Source of the DNA: Paracoccaceae bacterium | GTDB lineage: Bacteria; Pseudomonadota; Alphaproteobacteria; Rhodobacterales; Rhodobacteraceae | Length of the DNA stretch: 64,000 nucleotides | Direction: 5' to 3' | NCBI GenBank assembly: GCA_006226775.1 | Contig: SBGD01000018.1 | Coordinates: forward strand, 18,243 to 82,242 | Shown here: positions 62,541-64,000 of the stretch, piece by piece | Layout: every line of letters begins with the position of its first letter | Position numbering within the stretch: the stretch's first letter is position 1 | The notes under the pieces: model-generated | The model's database searches: none | Told to the model about the DNA's origin: nothing | Seen by the model: the letters and a program-made list of their open reading frames with translations, nothing else | Made by a program: the position numbers and the translations under genes

Positions 62541-63692
62541 TCAAGCCCCCTTGCGCCCGCCAAGCGCCCGCCCGAGATAATTCGGCAGCCGCCGCAGCAG
62601 GCGGCGCATCAGGTCGGGATACTCCAGCTCGCCCCCCAGCAGCCGCATGTAATCGTGGCGCAGCCGCCCCGAGCCGCGCACCGCGCGGATGAAGCCCTTG
62701 CGGAACGGGCCCCAATAGATCAGCAGGCGCACGAAATTGGCATCGCGCATCGCCACCCGGATCGGCCGCAGCCGCGCGCGATAAAGCCGCAGCGCCGCGG
62801 CGGGCTCATGCCGGGCCAGCGCATCGCGCGCCGCCAGCGCCGCCATCTGGCCGGATTTCATCGCATAGGCGATGCCCTCGCCGGTCACCGGATCGACCAG
62901 CCAGGCGGCGTCGCCGGCCAGCAGCACGTTGTCGCGCCCGGGGTTTCTCCGCGCCTTGCCAAAGGGCAGGTACTGGCCCTTGATCCGGGCGTCTCCGGGC
63001 AGGCCGAGATCGCGCATGTAGGCGCGCATCAGCGCCTTGAGGTCGGGGTTGCGGCTGTGAACGCCGCCGATGCCCACGGTATGCGAGCCGGTCTTGGGGA
63101 ACGACCAGCCATAGCCCCAATGCGCCGCCCCCATGTCGATGCGCAAGGGCGCCTCCGGCGCCAGCGGCGGCGCCTCGACCTCCAGCGCAAAGCCGATGCG
63201 CGCCGGATCGAAGGGCCGGCCGAACAGCGTCCGGGCGGTGAAGGAATTGACCCCGTCGGCGCCGATCACCACCGGCGCGCGCAGCACCTCGCCGCCCGCC
63301 AATGTCACCTCGCCGGTTTCGGGCCGGAACGCCGTAATCGCGCGCCCGGTGAAATCCGCCGCTCCGGCAGCCAGCGCCAGCGCGCAGAGATGGTCGTCGA
63401 GCGCCAGCCGCATGGTCAGGTAGACCGGGGGAATATCCTCGATCACGCCCAGCTTCTCGCCAAAGCCGTAGAGCGCCACGGCGGTCTTGCTGTCGAAATC
63501 CGCAGGCAGGTCGGGCGCGAAGATCTCGCGGTAATAGCGCGCCGCGCGCCCGGTGAAACCGCCGCCGCACAGCTTGTCGCGGGGAAAGCGGGCCTTGTCG
63601 ACCAGCGCACAGCGCAGCCCGGCATCGGCCGCGGTCTTGGCCGCGGCCGCCCCGGCCGGTCCGGCGCCGATCACGATCAGATCAAACAACAT
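62541..63692 (-). CDS. Geranylgeranyl-reductase family FAD oxidoreductase
   Basis: 383-residue flavoprotein of the geranylgeranyl reductase / digeranylgeranylglycerophospholipid reductase family. The FAD-binding GAGPAGAAAA starts at residue 10, the family motif CGGGFTGRAARYY follows, and DNVLLAGDAAWLVDPVTGEG carries the GD FAD contact. It may reduce isoprenoid or other alkene chains; no bacteriochlorophyll or carotenoid genes adjoin, so bchP is unlikely. The ATG at 63692 (MLFDLIVIG) is set by family N-terminus. Confidence 0.88.
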   Translation of the reverse strand: MLFDLIVIGAGPAGAAAAKTAADAGLRCALVDKARFPRDKLCGGGFTGRAARYYREIFAPDLPADFDSKTAVALYGFGEKLGVIEDIPPVYLTMRLALDDHLCALALAAGAADFTGRAITAFRPETGEVTLAGGEVLRAPVVIGADGVNSFTARTLFGRPFDPARIGFALEVEAPPLAPEAPLRIDMGAAHWGYGWSFPKTGSHTVGIGGVHSRNPDLKALMRAYMRDLGLPGDARIKGQYLPFGKARRNPGRDNVLLAGDAAWLVDPVTGEGIAYAMKSGQMAALAARDALARHEPAAALRLYRARLRPIRVAMRDANFVRLLIYWGPFRKGFIRAVRGSGRLRHDYMRLLGGELEYPDLMRRLLRRLPNYLGRALGGRKGA

Positions 63693-63788
63693 GGCCGCTC
63701 TTTTCCCGGCGCACAACAAGGGTCAAGGAAAAACCGGGGCCCGGACATCCGCCCGTAACCCCGGCTGACAGAAGATTGCCCCGTCCGG

Positions 63789-64000
63789 TCAGAGAACGCT
63801 GACAGGCGTCCCCACCGGAATGCGCGGATACAGGTCCATGACGTGTTCATTGGCCATGCGGAAACAGCCGTTCGAGGCCGCCTGGCCGATCGAGCGCAGG
63901 TTGCTGGTGCCGTGAATCGCGGCATAGGTGTTCACGCCGTTCTGAAACAGGTACATCGCGCGCGCGCCCAGGGGGTTGTTGGGGCCGCCGGGCTGGACAT
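63789..64000 (-). CDS. L,D-transpeptidase (5' end beyond window)
   Basis: C-terminal 70 residues of a YkuD-domain enzyme, open to the right edge. The catalytic motif is complete: HGTSNLRSIGQAASNGCFRMAN, quoted here as HGT, then SIGQAASNGCFRM with the nucleophile Cys. It is a more canonical enzyme than the Tat-type copy at 12535-13101, with FRM at the Cys-x-Arg position. The start is outside the window. Confidence 0.88.
   Translation of the reverse strand, partial: VQPGGPNNPLGARAMYLFQNGVNTYAAIHGTSNLRSIGQAASNGCFRMANEHVMDLYPRIPVGTPVSVL

Noticed and set aside
63789..64000. Frameshifted or truncated transpeptidase
   Set aside because: The gene is only cut by the window edge; the visible catalytic end is intact.

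Overview
The window is a chromosomal stretch of an alphaproteobacterium, most likely of the Rhodobacteraceae (Rhodobacter/Roseobacter group). The evidence is the high G+C content (about two thirds, judged by eye), the gene order tldD / coxB-ctaB-small ORF-ctaG-coxC-surf1-thrC-M16 peptidase, tandem peptide deformylase genes ahead of fmt, FnrL-type boxes (TTGAT-N4-GTCAA) and CtrA-type boxes (TTAA-N7-TTAA). I see no phage, insertion sequence, CRISPR array, rRNA or tRNA. Nearly all the DNA is housekeeping or conserved accessory coding sequence, so most of the interest lies in regulatory DNA and in odd paralogues.

Layout. 1-9.7 kb, minus strand: a tad/flp type IVc pilus locus. In transcription order it reads four Flp pilins, cpaB, cpaC, an OmpA-like lipoprotein, cpaE/tadZ, cpaF, tadB and tadC (tadC runs off the left edge). 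Intrinsic terminators or stem-loops divide the locus into several expression units. 10-13.1 kb: a lytic transglycosylase, a 3-oxoacid CoA-transferase pair (scoAB) and an L,D-transpeptidase. 13.2-19.4 kb: topA, a small secreted protein, dprA (preceded by two perfect CtrA boxes) and tldD. 19.6-27.2 kb: aa3-type cytochrome oxidase subunits II and III with assembly factors (ctaB, ctaG, surf1), then thrC, an M16 peptidase and a GNAT acetyltransferase.

27.3-34.8 kb: a periplasmic metallo-beta-lactamase-fold protein, an FAD-linked 2-hydroxyacid dehydrogenase, three tandem deformylase-like genes (the third lacks catalytic residues), fmt, a small membrane protein, and leuA with a five-leucine leader peptide that looks leaderless. 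34.8-45 kb: an SDR and a FeS photolyase/cryptochrome, an exported 18-repeat MORN protein, a His/Met-rich secreted protein, nadE, a compact PfkB kinase / zincin / SGNH esterase operon, an MBL-fold protein and a DUF1801 protein. 45-56.4 kb: gltX, a MATE transporter, a DUF2254 protein and a gamma-glutamylcyclotransferase-like gene, nsrR, and the glycine cleavage operon gcvT-gcvH-gcvP behind a tandem glycine riboswitch. 56.4-64 kb: an IMPase-family phosphatase, an FkbM methyltransferase, an ABC transporter (ATPase plus large FtsX-type permease) divergent from a TesA-like esterase, cspA, a phosphoglycerate-mutase-like lipoprotein, a geranylgeranyl-reductase-type flavoprotein and a truncated second L,D-transpeptidase.

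I did not find a new multi-gene defence or biosynthetic system. The observations most worth following are the paired CtrA boxes at dprA, the leaderless leu attenuator, a bipartite double-palindrome repeat present in three full copies, the deformylase-like pseudoenzyme, the terminator-partitioned tad locus and the FnrL boxes near coxB and nsrR.
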